A program made the translations under genes and the position numbers. This document shows positions 1 to 6,784 of a stretch of DNA of 18,738 bases, piece by piece (position 1 is the stretch's first letter; the number at the start of each line of letters is the position of its first letter). Origin of the DNA: Acidobacteriota bacterium (GTDB lineage: Bacteria > Acidobacteriota > Thermoanaerobaculia > Multivoradales > SZUA-115). The DNA is taken from contig QIHU01000316.1 of NCBI GenBank assembly GCA_003231035.1, positions 1 through 18,738 on the forward strand. The letters are read 5' to 3'. The notes under the pieces are model-generated. The model saw only the letters and a list, made by a program, of their open reading frames with translations. It did not search any database and had not been told where the DNA came from.

Positions 1-364
1 TTCTCGCCCGATCGTCGTTGAGGTCGGGGTAGCGCACCCGCGCCTCGCCCACCCGACTCTGCCAGCGGCGCTTGTACTCGTTGCGCGCGGTGTCCGGGTA
101 GGGATCCCGAATGCGCCAGAATTTCTCGATGAAATGGTCGCGCTGGTAGTCCTTCTCGAGCGCCAGGAAGGCGGCGCGCTCTTCGTCAGAGATGATGACT
201 TCAACTTCGCTGATCCACTCCTGATATTTGACCGGCAGCTGCTCAATAGCCTTGCGCGCCGCCTTCTCCTCCCCCCTACCGGCCGCGGCCGGCACGGCAC
301 ACGCCAGAGACAGCAGAAAGGCAGCAAGGAAGAGCGGGCGGAAGCGACGTAGGTTCAGATTCAT
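1..364 (-). CDS. GWxTD domain-containing secreted protein, partial (3' end outside window)
   Basis: The reverse strand reads from ATG 364 (or ATG 370, two codons earlier in the same frame) off the left edge, so about 121 N-terminal residues are seen. It opens with a signal peptide: an arginine-containing start, a hydrophobic stretch with FLAAFLLSLACAV, then PAAA near residue 30. The mature part has the acidic, aromatic pattern WISEVEVIISDEER, FLALEKDYQRDHFIEKFW and RIRDPYPDTARNEYKRRW. This is the usual opening of GWxTD-domain proteins, a family of unknown function common in Acidobacteriota and relatives. The naming GWxTD motif itself lies further on and is outside the window, so the family call rests on the N-terminal pattern. 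There is no Shine-Dalgarno sequence before either ATG, and a TATAAT box sits immediately upstream. It is transcribed divergently from the cysteine desulfurase. Confidence 0.7.
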   Translation of the reverse strand, partial: MNLNLRRFRPLFLAAFLLSLACAVPAAAGRGEEKAARKAIEQLPVKYQEWISEVEVIISDEERAAFLALEKDYQRDHFIEKFWRIRDPYPDTARNEYKRRWQSRVGEARVRYPDLNDDRAR

Positions 365-371
365 CAGCATG

Positions 372-377
372 ATTATA
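372..377 (-). promoter_or_regulatory. -10 box (TATAAT) for the GWxTD gene, possibly leaderless
   Basis: The minus strand has a perfect TATAAT. Seven bases separate it from the A of ATG 364, which is where transcription would start, so the message would be leaderless from that ATG. The codon ATG 370 would then lie upstream of the start site and could not be used. No good -35 is found 16-18 bases upstream; the sequence there is GC-rich. Confidence 0.4.
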
Positions 378-399
378 GGCACGCGGCGCGCAGTCGGGC

Positions 400-414
400 T
401 GGCTTGATAAGCCA
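400..414. promoter_or_regulatory. Palindrome TGGCTT-N3-AAGCCA, possible operator
   Basis: Two perfect 6-bp arms are separated by three bases. The site lies in the spacer between two divergent genes and at the -35 position of the GWxTD promoter, so a bound protein could block or recruit polymerase there. Its centre is about 22 bp, roughly two helical turns, from the centre of the neighbouring 18-bp palindrome. The binding protein is unknown. Confidence 0.4.
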
Positions 415-420
415 TGCAAA

Positions 421-438
421 GAACAGACCGGTCTGTTC
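421..438. promoter_or_regulatory. Perfect 18-bp palindrome GAACAGACCGGTCTGTTC, likely operator
   Basis: Every base of GAACAGACC pairs with GGTCTGTTC with no central spacer. It is located between the divergent GWxTD gene and the desulfurase-mnmA pair, about 110 bp before the desulfurase start. A dyad of this length and position is typical of dimeric repressors of the TetR type; the outer GAAC/GTTC also recalls LexA half-sites but at the wrong spacing. No regulator gene is adjacent, so the binding protein is unknown. It has no U-tract on either side and is a poor terminator candidate. Confidence 0.5.
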
Positions 439-549
439 CCGCTGGTTACCCGTGTTTCTTCCCTCTCCCTGTCCTCCTACAAAAGCAGTAGCGTCCCCCA
501 TGAGGGATCTACTTTGCCACTCTCCGTGACCTCTCACAAGGTAGACTCC

Positions 550-1728
550 GTGGCCATGAACGCCCTCTACTTCGATAACAATGCCACCACTCCCCTCGAC
601 CGCCGGGTCGCCGAGGCGATGCGACCCTGGATGTGGGAAGAGCACGGCAACCCCGCTTCGATTCACCAGTTCGGACGGGCGGCGCGGGAAGCGGTCGAGG
701 TGGCGCGCACCGCCGTGGCACGACTGATTGGCGCGGCCGCGCCGGAGATCGTCTTCAACAGCTCGGGCACCGAGGCGATGAACGCCGTCTTCTGGTCGGT
801 CGGCAGTATCGCCGAATTCAAAGGTCACGTGATCTTCTCGGCCTTCGAGCACCCGGCGGCGCAGGCCTCGGCCGATCGGCTGGAGAGTTTCGGGATGGAA
901 GTCACCCGCATTCCTCCGGGCAACGACGGCGTCGTCCCGGCCGAGGCGGTGATCGCCGCCCTGCGCCCCGACACCAAGCTGGTCAGCTTGATGCTGGCCA
1001 ACAACGAACTGGGCACGCTGCAACCGGTGAGCAAAGTCGCCGCCACCTGCCGGCCGCTCGGGGTGCCGGTGTTGACCGATGCGGTGCAGGCGGTGGGCAA
1101 GGTGGCGGTCGATGTCGAGCAGTTGGGGGTCGACTTCCTGATCTTGGGCGGCCACAAATTTCACGGCCCGGTGGGCTCCGCCGCCCTATGGATCCGCAAG
1201 GGCACGCCGTTTGAGTCTTGGATGATCGGTGGCTCGCAAGAACGACACCGACGCTCCGGCACGCTCAACGTACCGGCGATCGTCGGCCTGGGCCGGGCCG
1301 CCGAGCTTGCCCTGGAGGAGCTTCCGCACCGCATCCGACAGCTCGGCGCCATCCGCGACCGCTTCGAAGCGGGGTTGTCGCGGATCCCCGATGCGCGGAT
1401 TCACTGCCGCGACGCCCCCCGGCTACCGCACACCTCCCACATCGCCTTTCTCGGCGCCGAGGGCGAGTCACTGACCATCCGGCTCGACCTTGCCGGCTAC
1501 GCCGTCTCGACCGGCGCCGCCTGTTCGTCGGGGGTCGTCGAGCCCAGCCGAACGCTCTTGGCTATCGGATTGAGCGCCGCGGAGGCGCTGGCTTCGATTC
1601 GCGTCAGCTTCGGGATCACCAACCACGAAGAGGAGGTCGACCCCTTCCTCGCCGTCCTGAGCGAAAGCGTCGCGGCCCTGCGCGCCGTCGCCCCCTTAGC
1701 CTCGACTTCGACCTCGGCGGTCGACTAG
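550..1728 (+). CDS. iscS: Cysteine desulfurase, NifS/IscS class (PLP-dependent)
   Basis: This enzyme removes sulfur from L-cysteine, giving alanine and a protein-bound persulfide that feeds thiolation and Fe-S assembly. The N-terminus YFDNNATTPLD is the family opening. The PLP lysine lies in GGHKFHGP at about residue 203 and the persulfide cysteine in STGAACSSG at about residue 325, very near the IscS positions (206 and 328 in E. coli). The PLP-region histidine in FEHPA and the SSGTEAMN loop are also present. An earlier TTG at 514 is open. I prefer GTG 550 because AAGG lies eight bases before it; ATG 556, two codons on, is the alternative. The stop is five bases before mnmA, so the two are surely cotranscribed. 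No iscU, iscA, hscA or iscR is next to it, which suggests the main job is sulfur supply to MnmA, although it may also serve Fe-S assembly. Confidence 0.93.
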   Translation: MAMNALYFDNNATTPLDRRVAEAMRPWMWEEHGNPASIHQFGRAAREAVEVARTAVARLIGAAAPEIVFNSSGTEAMNAVFWSVGSIAEFKGHVIFSAFEHPAAQASADRLESFGMEVTRIPPGNDGVVPAEAVIAALRPDTKLVSLMLANNELGTLQPVSKVAATCRPLGVPVLTDAVQAVGKVAVDVEQLGVDFLILGGHKFHGPVGSAALWIRKGTPFESWMIGGSQERHRRSGTLNVPAIVGLGRAAELALEELPHRIRQLGAIRDRFEAGLSRIPDARIHCRDAPRLPHTSHIAFLGAEGESLTIRLDLAGYAVSTGAACSSGVVEPSRTLLAIGLSAAEALASIRVSFGITNHEEEVDPFLAVLSESVAALRAVAPLASTSTSAVD

Positions 1729-1733
1729 GACCC

Positions 1734-2879
1734 ATGAGTTCTCCCGCCCACGGCCGCCAGCGGCCGCTGACCGCCGTCGCGATGAGCGGCGGTCTCGATT
1801 CCTCGGTCACCGCCTGGCTCCTCGCCGAGAAGGGCGAAGCCTGTATCGGCCTCTCGATGCTCCTCTGGGATCACTCCGGCGAGGCCACCCACGGCCGCTG
1901 CTGCGGCGCCCTCGACCTGGGCGACGCGCAGCGAGTGGCGCGGCAAGCCGGTATCCCCCACTACACCTTGCGCATGGACGAGGAGTTCCGCAGCCACGTG
2001 GTCGACCCTTTCGTCAACGATTACCTAGCGGGACGCACCCCCAGCCCCTGCGTAAACTGCAATACCTGGCTCAAGTTCGATCTCCTCCTCGAACGGGCCC
2101 GCGCCCTGGGTGCGGATTCAGTCGCCACCGGCCACTACGCACGGATTCTCGAAGGGCCCGACGGCCTGGAGTTACACACCGCCCTCGACCCGGACAAGGA
2201 TCAGAGCTACTACCTCTTCGAACTCACCGCCAACCAGCTGGCCGCCGCCCGCTTCCCGCTTGGCGAGATGACCAAGGGGCAGGTCCGCACCCTGGCCCGC
2301 GAGGTCGGTCTAGTGGTCGCCGAGAAGGCGGAGAGCATGGAGGTTTGTTTTGTCTCCGGCTCGATTCAAGAGTTCGTCGAAGGACAGGTGGCCGACCACC
2401 CCGACCGCTTCGGCTCCCTGCCGACCACCGCTCCCGCCGAAGCGGTGCGCACCGACGGCCAAGCGCTCGGCCCCAGCTCGTCGCCTTACTTCCGCTACAC
2501 CGTGGGCCAACGGCGCGGTGTCGGAATCGGCGGTGGCGAGAAGCTCTACGTCATCGGCGTCCAACCCGAAGCCAACCAGGTCACTCTGGGATCCCAAGAC
2601 GAGCTGCTCGCTCCCGGCTTACTGGGCGAACGGCTCCACTGGATCGGTCAGCCGCCCACCGCCGACCCGGAGCACGGGGGTGTCCGCCTGACCGTCAAGA
2701 TCCGCTCCCACCACCCTGGGGTAGCCGCCACTGTCGATAAAGCAGGCGAGGAATCCGGCGAGGGTCTGGTCGCGGTCCGTTTCGATGAACCTCAACGGGG
2801 CATCGCCCCCGGCCAAGCCGCCGTCTTCTATCGTGGGACCCGCGTGTTGGGCGGTTGCTGGATCCGATCGGCGCTGTAG
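1734..2879 (+). CDS. mnmA: tRNA-specific 2-thiouridylase MnmA
   Basis: MnmA adenylates U34 of Lys, Glu and Gln tRNAs and replaces its 2-oxygen with sulfur. The 381-residue protein has the PP-loop ATP-binding motif SGGLDSS at residues 18-24. The first reactive cysteine lies in PCVNCNTWLKF, where Cys109 is in the expected place and Cys106 is an extra nearby thiol. The second lies in ESMEVCFVSG (Cys205). GHYAR, KDQSYYL and FRYTVGQRRGVGI mark the tRNA-binding and central parts, and a C-terminal beta-barrel domain follows. The length fits the family. The open frame extends far upstream inside the desulfurase gene, but homology begins at ATG 1734, five bases after the desulfurase stop. No clear Shine-Dalgarno sequence is seen; AGGA lies just before the ATG and translation is probably coupled. 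The gene ends six bases from the convergent rsmI stop. Confidence 0.96.
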   Translation: MSSPAHGRQRPLTAVAMSGGLDSSVTAWLLAEKGEACIGLSMLLWDHSGEATHGRCCGALDLGDAQRVARQAGIPHYTLRMDEEFRSHVVDPFVNDYLAGRTPSPCVNCNTWLKFDLLLERARALGADSVATGHYARILEGPDGLELHTALDPDKDQSYYLFELTANQLAAARFPLGEMTKGQVRTLAREVGLVVAEKAESMEVCFVSGSIQEFVEGQVADHPDRFGSLPTTAPAEAVRTDGQALGPSSSPYFRYTVGQRRGVGIGGGEKLYVIGVQPEANQVTLGSQDELLAPGLLGERLHWIGQPPTADPEHGGVRLTVKIRSHHPGVAATVDKAGEESGEGLVAVRFDEPQRGIAPGQAAVFYRGTRVLGGCWIRSAL

Positions 2880-2885
2880 AGCCGC

Positions 2886-3584
2886 TTACCCCGCCCCAAT
2901 CACCAGCACCAACTCCCCCTTCACCGATGGCCGTGCGGCCAGTTCGACGGCGATCTCGCGCAGGGTACCGCGGAGGATCTCTTCATGGAGTTTGGTCAGC
3001 TCGCGGGCCAGGGCGGCGGGGCGTTCACCGAGTTCCGTGGCGGCATCCTCGAGGCTGGCGAGGATGCGGTGGGGGGACTCGAAGACCACCAAGGTGTGGC
3101 CAAGGCCGGCCCACTTGCGGTAGAAAGTGCGCCGCTTGCCGCTCTTGGGTGGTGCGAAGCCAACGAAGGTGAAGGGGTAGGGCGGCAAGCCGGAGGCGAC
3201 CAAGGCCGCCAGGGGTGCACTGGGGCCAGGGATGGGTTCCACCCGGATGCCGGCGGCGACCGCTTCGCGCACCAGAAGAAAGCCGGGGTCGGAGATCAAC
3301 GGCGTACCGGCATCGCTGATCAAGGCCACCGTCTTGCCGGCGTGCAGAGTGGCCAACAGACCGCTGAGCCGACGGCGCTCGTTGTGCTCATGGAGCGACA
3401 GCAAGCGCCCTTCAATCCCCAGATGGGCCAGGAGACGACCACTGTGGCGGGTGTCTTCGCAAGCGATCACGTCGGCCGTGGCCAGCGACGAACGCACCCG
3501 CGCGGAGAGGTCATCGAGGTTGCCGATAGGCGTGGCGATGACCAACAGCTTGCCTGCCGATTTCGGCCCACTTTCCATTTCCAT
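2886..3584 (-). CDS. rsmI: 16S rRNA (cytidine1402-2'-O)-methyltransferase RsmI, short form
   Basis: RsmI uses SAM to methylate the ribose of C1402 in the 16S rRNA decoding centre. It belongs to the tetrapyrrole methylase fold. Visible motifs are LLVIATPIGNLDDLS near residue 15, IACEDTR near 40, LHEHNE, the SAM loop ALISDAGTPLISDPG near 90-100, IPGPSAPLAALVASGLP, and FTFVGFAPPKSGKR. The protein has 232 residues against about 286 in E. coli, so it lacks the usual C-terminal extension; short RsmI forms of this kind are known to me from other phyla. The frame is open for 130 codons upstream, but this part is antisense to the divergent gene and shows no homology. ATG 3584 is the likely start, with ATG 3578 two codons on. 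It stops six bases from the mnmA stop, with no room for a terminator. Confidence 0.93.
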   Translation of the reverse strand: MEMESGPKSAGKLLVIATPIGNLDDLSARVRSSLATADVIACEDTRHSGRLLAHLGIEGRLLSLHEHNERRRLSGLLATLHAGKTVALISDAGTPLISDPGFLLVREAVAAGIRVEPIPGPSAPLAALVASGLPPYPFTFVGFAPPKSGKRRTFYRKWAGLGHTLVVFESPHRILASLEDAATELGERPAALARELTKLHEEILRGTLREIAVELAARPSVKGELVLVIGAG

Positions 3585-3594
3585 TGAGGGCCGA

Positions 3595-3604
3595 ATGCTA
3601 GCAT
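3595..3604. promoter_or_regulatory. Symmetric -10 element ATGCTAGCAT (candidate bidirectional promoter)
   Basis: The only 27 bp between divergent rsmI and the SurA-like gene contain the perfect palindrome ATGCTAGCAT. Read on either strand it gives the same -10-like hexamer TAGCAT (4 of 6 to consensus). On the plus strand seven bases separate it from ATG 3612, so transcription would begin at the start codon. On the minus strand ten bases separate it from ATG 3584. Neither gene has a Shine-Dalgarno sequence, in line with leaderless or near-leaderless messages. No consensus -35 is seen on either side. Confidence 0.4.
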
Positions 3605-3611
3605 CCCCACC

Positions 3612-4400
3612 ATGATCGTTCGACCTTTCCTCCTCGCTCTTGCCCTCCTCTGCCTTTCGACCTCCACAATCGTTGGAGAGGATCCCAAGACCTCCGAAGG
3701 CGGCGCGCTCGCCGACCGGATTCTGGCCGTGGTCGATGAGGACCCGATCCTCGACAGCGACCTCAAACAGGTAGTGGCGCTGGGGCTGGCGGAGCAGCAA
3801 GAGGGGGAGAGCCACGATGGTTTTCAACGCCGCCTGCTCAACCGCCTGATCGATATTCGACTGCGTTACCACGAAGTGGATCGCTTCGGTTTCGAAGCGG
3901 TTCCGGCGAGCGAGATCGATTTTCGGGTCGAAGAGATGGAAGAGACGTTTGCAGCCAAGGAGGGCGTCGGCGGCCAAACCTTCGACCAGCGGCTCAGCGA
4001 AATTGGCATCGACCGCGTCACCCTGCGCGAGATCGTCGCCCGCCAGTTGCTGGTCAACGCCTACGTCGAGGAGAGGCTAGGGGCTCGGGTCTTTGTCAGC
4101 TTGGCCGATATTCGGGATCACTATGACAACGACCTGACACCCAAGATGGAGCAACGACAACAGGAGCCGCCGCCGCTCGCCACGGTGCGCGAGTGGATCC
4201 GTGACACGTTGCGCGAACAACGGCTCAACGAGGAGATCGACAGCTGGACGCAGAAGCTGCGCGAAGGAGCCGACATCCTCGACTATCTGGACAGCGACCA
4301 CGCCGAACTGCCGCCGGTGATCCACACCTTCGACACCCCCGCCGCGGAATCCCAGCAACGGAATTCCTGTAGCGGAGCCCCAGTCCTGGAACCTAATTAG
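3612..4400 (+). CDS. Secreted SurA N-terminal-like protein without PPIase domain
   Basis: A signal peptide (IVRPFLLALALLCLSTSTIVG, residues 2-22) precedes a SurA/trigger-factor-like chaperone region. ADRILAVVDEDPILDSDLKQ at 34-53 is the typical family opening, followed by LLNRLIDIRLRYHEVDRFG and a helical segment to about residue 160. The final helices, PPLATVREWIRDTLREQRL and SWTQKLREGADILDYL at 187-226, normally close the SurA N-domain after the parvulin insertion. Here no parvulin (peptidyl-prolyl isomerase) module is present; the chain passes straight from FVSLADIRDHYDNDL to the closing helices. It is probably a periplasmic chaperone-like factor for outer-membrane or secreted proteins, but no client can be named. 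The last 25 residues look unstructured and run into the 3' end of the convergent transglycosylase gene. It is divergent from rsmI. Confidence 0.75.
   Translation: MIVRPFLLALALLCLSTSTIVGEDPKTSEGGALADRILAVVDEDPILDSDLKQVVALGLAEQQEGESHDGFQRRLLNRLIDIRLRYHEVDRFGFEAVPASEIDFRVEEMEETFAAKEGVGGQTFDQRLSEIGIDRVTLREIVARQLLVNAYVEERLGARVFVSLADIRDHYDNDLTPKMEQRQQEPPPLATVREWIRDTLREQRLNEEIDSWTQKLREGADILDYLDSDHAELPPVIHTFDTPAAESQQRNSCSGAPVLEPN
4393..4400. other. Shared stop-codon palindrome CTAATTAG of two convergent genes
   Basis: The palindrome CTAATTAG is read as AAT TAG on each strand. It supplies both the last Asn and the TAG stop of the plus-strand SurA-like gene and of the minus-strand transglycosylase, so the two genes overlap by eight bases. 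No hairpin terminator is visible between them. Confidence 0.85.
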
Positions 4401-6714
4401 CGGCAGGAAGCTGTAGATGACGTTGACCGTCGGTACTTAGATCGCCGTAGATCTCCCGGTACTGGGCCCAGCTGGTAAACACCTTGCGCAGGTAGTTGCG
4501 CGTCTGGTCGAAGCCCACCTTGGTGTAGTACTCGGCCAATTCACGGCTGAAGCAGTGGCTGAGCCAGACCCGCGCTTGGTTCTCGCCCGCATTGTAGGAA
4601 GCGACGATGGCATGGGTGGTCTCGCCAAACTGGCGGTTCAGATCGCTGAGGTAGGCGGCTCCCAACCGAATCGAGATCTCGGGACGGTAGAGATCCGAGG
4701 CCCTGAACTCTTCGATTCCCAGCTGCTCGCTGAAACGACGAGCCGTCTGTAGGGTGAACTGGGTCAAACCGCGCGCCGAAGCGTTGGAGAGCGCCTTGGG
4801 ATCGAAGCGACTCTCTTCGCGAATCACCGCCGCCAAGAGCAGCGGATCGAAGGTGCCGGTGACGGAAGCCTGGGCCAACAATTCGCGGTGCGGCAGCGGA
4901 TAGAGCACGCGGCGATACTGCGCGGGTAGCAAGACCGAAGGAACTCTCGATGGCATCCGCTTGGCCAGCACTTCGGCAATGCTGAGGGCTCGCCTCGTTT
5001 GTCCCGCACGGGCCAGCAGGAGGCTCCCGGTGAGCGCCAGATCCGGGTTGGTGACCGGGAAGAAGCGAGAGATCATCGCTGCTCCTTCGTCCCAGAGGCC
5101 GAGGGCAAGAAGGGCCTGTTCGGGGGCCGGCGAGGAGGATTTCCACAACAGCCAGCGTTCTATCGGCGCCGGCCCCATGCGCAGGTACGGGCCGGTGGAA
5201 GAGTCACCGGCTAACCGCGCGGCCAGGTTCTGGAGGGCTCGGCGACCGTTGGGATCGATGCCGCCGAGAAGAAGCCACGCCGCGTGGAGATCGGACTCGC
5301 GATTGCCTTTGGCTAGCCGCAACCCTTCCTTTCGGGCGGTCGCCGCCAGCCTCTCCCCGCGCAGGCGCAGGTGCGCCGCCTGTGCCAACGGATGATACGG
5401 AGCCGCGCGAATGGAGGTCAGGTAGAAGGCGACCGCGGCGGCCGGGGTGGTTGAACTCTTCGCCGCGGTCAGCTGAGCTTCCGCCAAACGGCCTCGCCAG
5501 TACGCGACCTCCACCACTCGGGCACCGCTACGCTTTGCTTGATCGAGCCAACGCCCGACCCGGTCGCCGCGATTGCGGACCAGATCGGAAGCGGCAAGAA
5601 AGAGCGCCGCGCGGGCCGTGTGACCTTTCCAGGAGCGCTTGGAGCGCAACAGCTCATAGGCCTCGAGGGCCGAGTTCTCCAGCCCACTGCGCCATTCCAG
5701 CCGCATTGCCGCCAACAGGCCCGCCGAAGCCCAACCGCCGTCGGGATCGGTCGAGTAGGCCCGACGATAGCTCGTCGAGGAGGCGCTCCAATCGCCCTCG
5801 ATCTCCTGGCAACGACCCAGTTGAAACCACGCCTGCGCTTGTTGTTCTGGATCACGAGCTTGCGCCGCCAAGCGGGTGAACCCGGCGCTGGCGTGGCTGT
5901 AGTGAGCTTGCCAGAAATCGTTGCGCACCCGCGCGTAGCGGCTTTCGAACTCGGCGCGGGTCAAGCTGCCATCGCTCGCTTCGGGCGGTACGGCTGAGAA
6001 CACGGTGTCGAGAATCCAGCTCGACTGGGGAAACTCACGGTGATCGTGAAAGGTGAGACCGACCAGCAAGGCGAGATCGGTGTCGGTGGCGCCACCGCCC
6101 ACCGCCAAACGGCGCACCGCTAGATGCGCGGCTTCGCGCCCAGGCTCATCGCGACGGTTCTCACGCAGCAGAATCAACACCAAGTTCGAGGCCTTGGCCA
6201 GATCGCCCGCGGTGACCGCGCACTCAGCACGTGCCAACTGCACCTGGCGCCGTGGCTTGGTCGGTAGCGCCGAGTCTTGAAGGCCGTTGAGGACACGGCA
6301 GTCGCCCCCGGCACTCAGCACCCGGCGCAGCAGTGCCGAAGCTTCGCCGATACGGTCCTCCGGCTGCTGCGCCGACACCACCTTGGCGGCCAGGCCAGCC
6401 GCCATCTCAGGGTGGCCCAACTGCTCGTAGTCCAAGGCTAGGCGAAGGAAGCTGTAGTGGTTGAATCGTGGGCTGGCCGAGACGGCATCCAAGAAGGCGT
6501 CAGCAGCCTCTTGTGAGCGGCCCAGACGGTCGAGCAACCGGCCCCGCAGGTAGGAGAAGCCCATTTTCGCACTGCCCTCGGGGTCGTCCGCCAGCAAACT
6601 CTCCGTCGCGGCCAACGCCCCGCCCAAATCGCCCTCCATGATCAATTGCGCCACGTGCGCCCGTGGATCCGCGACCGGTGCCGCAATCAGTGAGAGAACG
6701 AGTAACCAGCTCAT
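4393..6714 (-). CDS. slt: Soluble lytic murein transglycosylase (SLT domain, TPR-like N-terminal region)
   Basis: This periplasmic enzyme cleaves peptidoglycan between MurNAc and GlcNAc, forming 1,6-anhydro ends. The 773-residue protein begins with a short signal peptide (SWLLVLSLIAAPVA). About 550 residues of helical TPR/superhelical repeats follow, with repeated A-x-x-x-Y and LG-x-A patterns. The C-terminal SLT domain covers about residues 620-760. Its catalytic glutamate is the second Glu of VIREESRFDPKA (about residue 634). NASARGLTQFTLQTARRF and IVASYNAGENQARVWL are the other domain signatures. ATG 6714 is chosen because the signal peptide begins there; a longer TTG start at 6771 is open but less likely. 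There is no good Shine-Dalgarno sequence. It lies 70 bp after murA and is probably the last gene of the cell-wall end of this cluster. Confidence 0.9.
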   Translation of the reverse strand: MSWLLVLSLIAAPVADPRAHVAQLIMEGDLGGALAATESLLADDPEGSAKMGFSYLRGRLLDRLGRSQEAADAFLDAVSASPRFNHYSFLRLALDYEQLGHPEMAAGLAAKVVSAQQPEDRIGEASALLRRVLSAGGDCRVLNGLQDSALPTKPRRQVQLARAECAVTAGDLAKASNLVLILLRENRRDEPGREAAHLAVRRLAVGGGATDTDLALLVGLTFHDHREFPQSSWILDTVFSAVPPEASDGSLTRAEFESRYARVRNDFWQAHYSHASAGFTRLAAQARDPEQQAQAWFQLGRCQEIEGDWSASSTSYRRAYSTDPDGGWASAGLLAAMRLEWRSGLENSALEAYELLRSKRSWKGHTARAALFLAASDLVRNRGDRVGRWLDQAKRSGARVVEVAYWRGRLAEAQLTAAKSSTTPAAAVAFYLTSIRAAPYHPLAQAAHLRLRGERLAATARKEGLRLAKGNRESDLHAAWLLLGGIDPNGRRALQNLAARLAGDSSTGPYLRMGPAPIERWLLWKSSSPAPEQALLALGLWDEGAAMISRFFPVTNPDLALTGSLLLARAGQTRRALSIAEVLAKRMPSRVPSVLLPAQYRRVLYPLPHRELLAQASVTGTFDPLLLAAVIREESRFDPKALSNASARGLTQFTLQTARRFSEQLGIEEFRASDLYRPEISIRLGAAYLSDLNRQFGETTHAIVASYNAGENQARVWLSHCFSRELAEYYTKVGFDQTRNYLRKVFTSWAQYREIYGDLSTDGQRHLQLPAAN

Positions 6715-6784
6715 CGATGGATTGAAGGTCCTGAAAAGGGTTCGAGTCCTGAGGAATAAGGGCCCACCCAAGTTAGGTGGCGAT

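Noticed and set aside
717..734. TGGCACG with a following TTGG, considered as a sigma-54 promoter
   Set aside because: GG and GC are not ten bases apart and the site lies inside the desulfurase coding sequence.
373..1164. 263-residue open frame on the minus strand opposite the desulfurase
   Set aside because: It is rich in Arg, Gly and His with no recognisable domain, and lies opposite a well-conserved gene. Long antisense frames are expected in GC-rich coding DNA.
1218..1733. Upstream extension of the mnmA reading frame through the desulfurase gene
   Set aside because: The extra 172 residues are low-complexity Arg/Pro/Gly sequence; MnmA homology starts at ATG 1734, right after the desulfurase stop.
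3585..3977. Upstream extension of the rsmI frame
   Set aside because: It is antisense to the SurA-like gene and adds sequence unlike RsmI, which normally begins near the TPIGNL motif.
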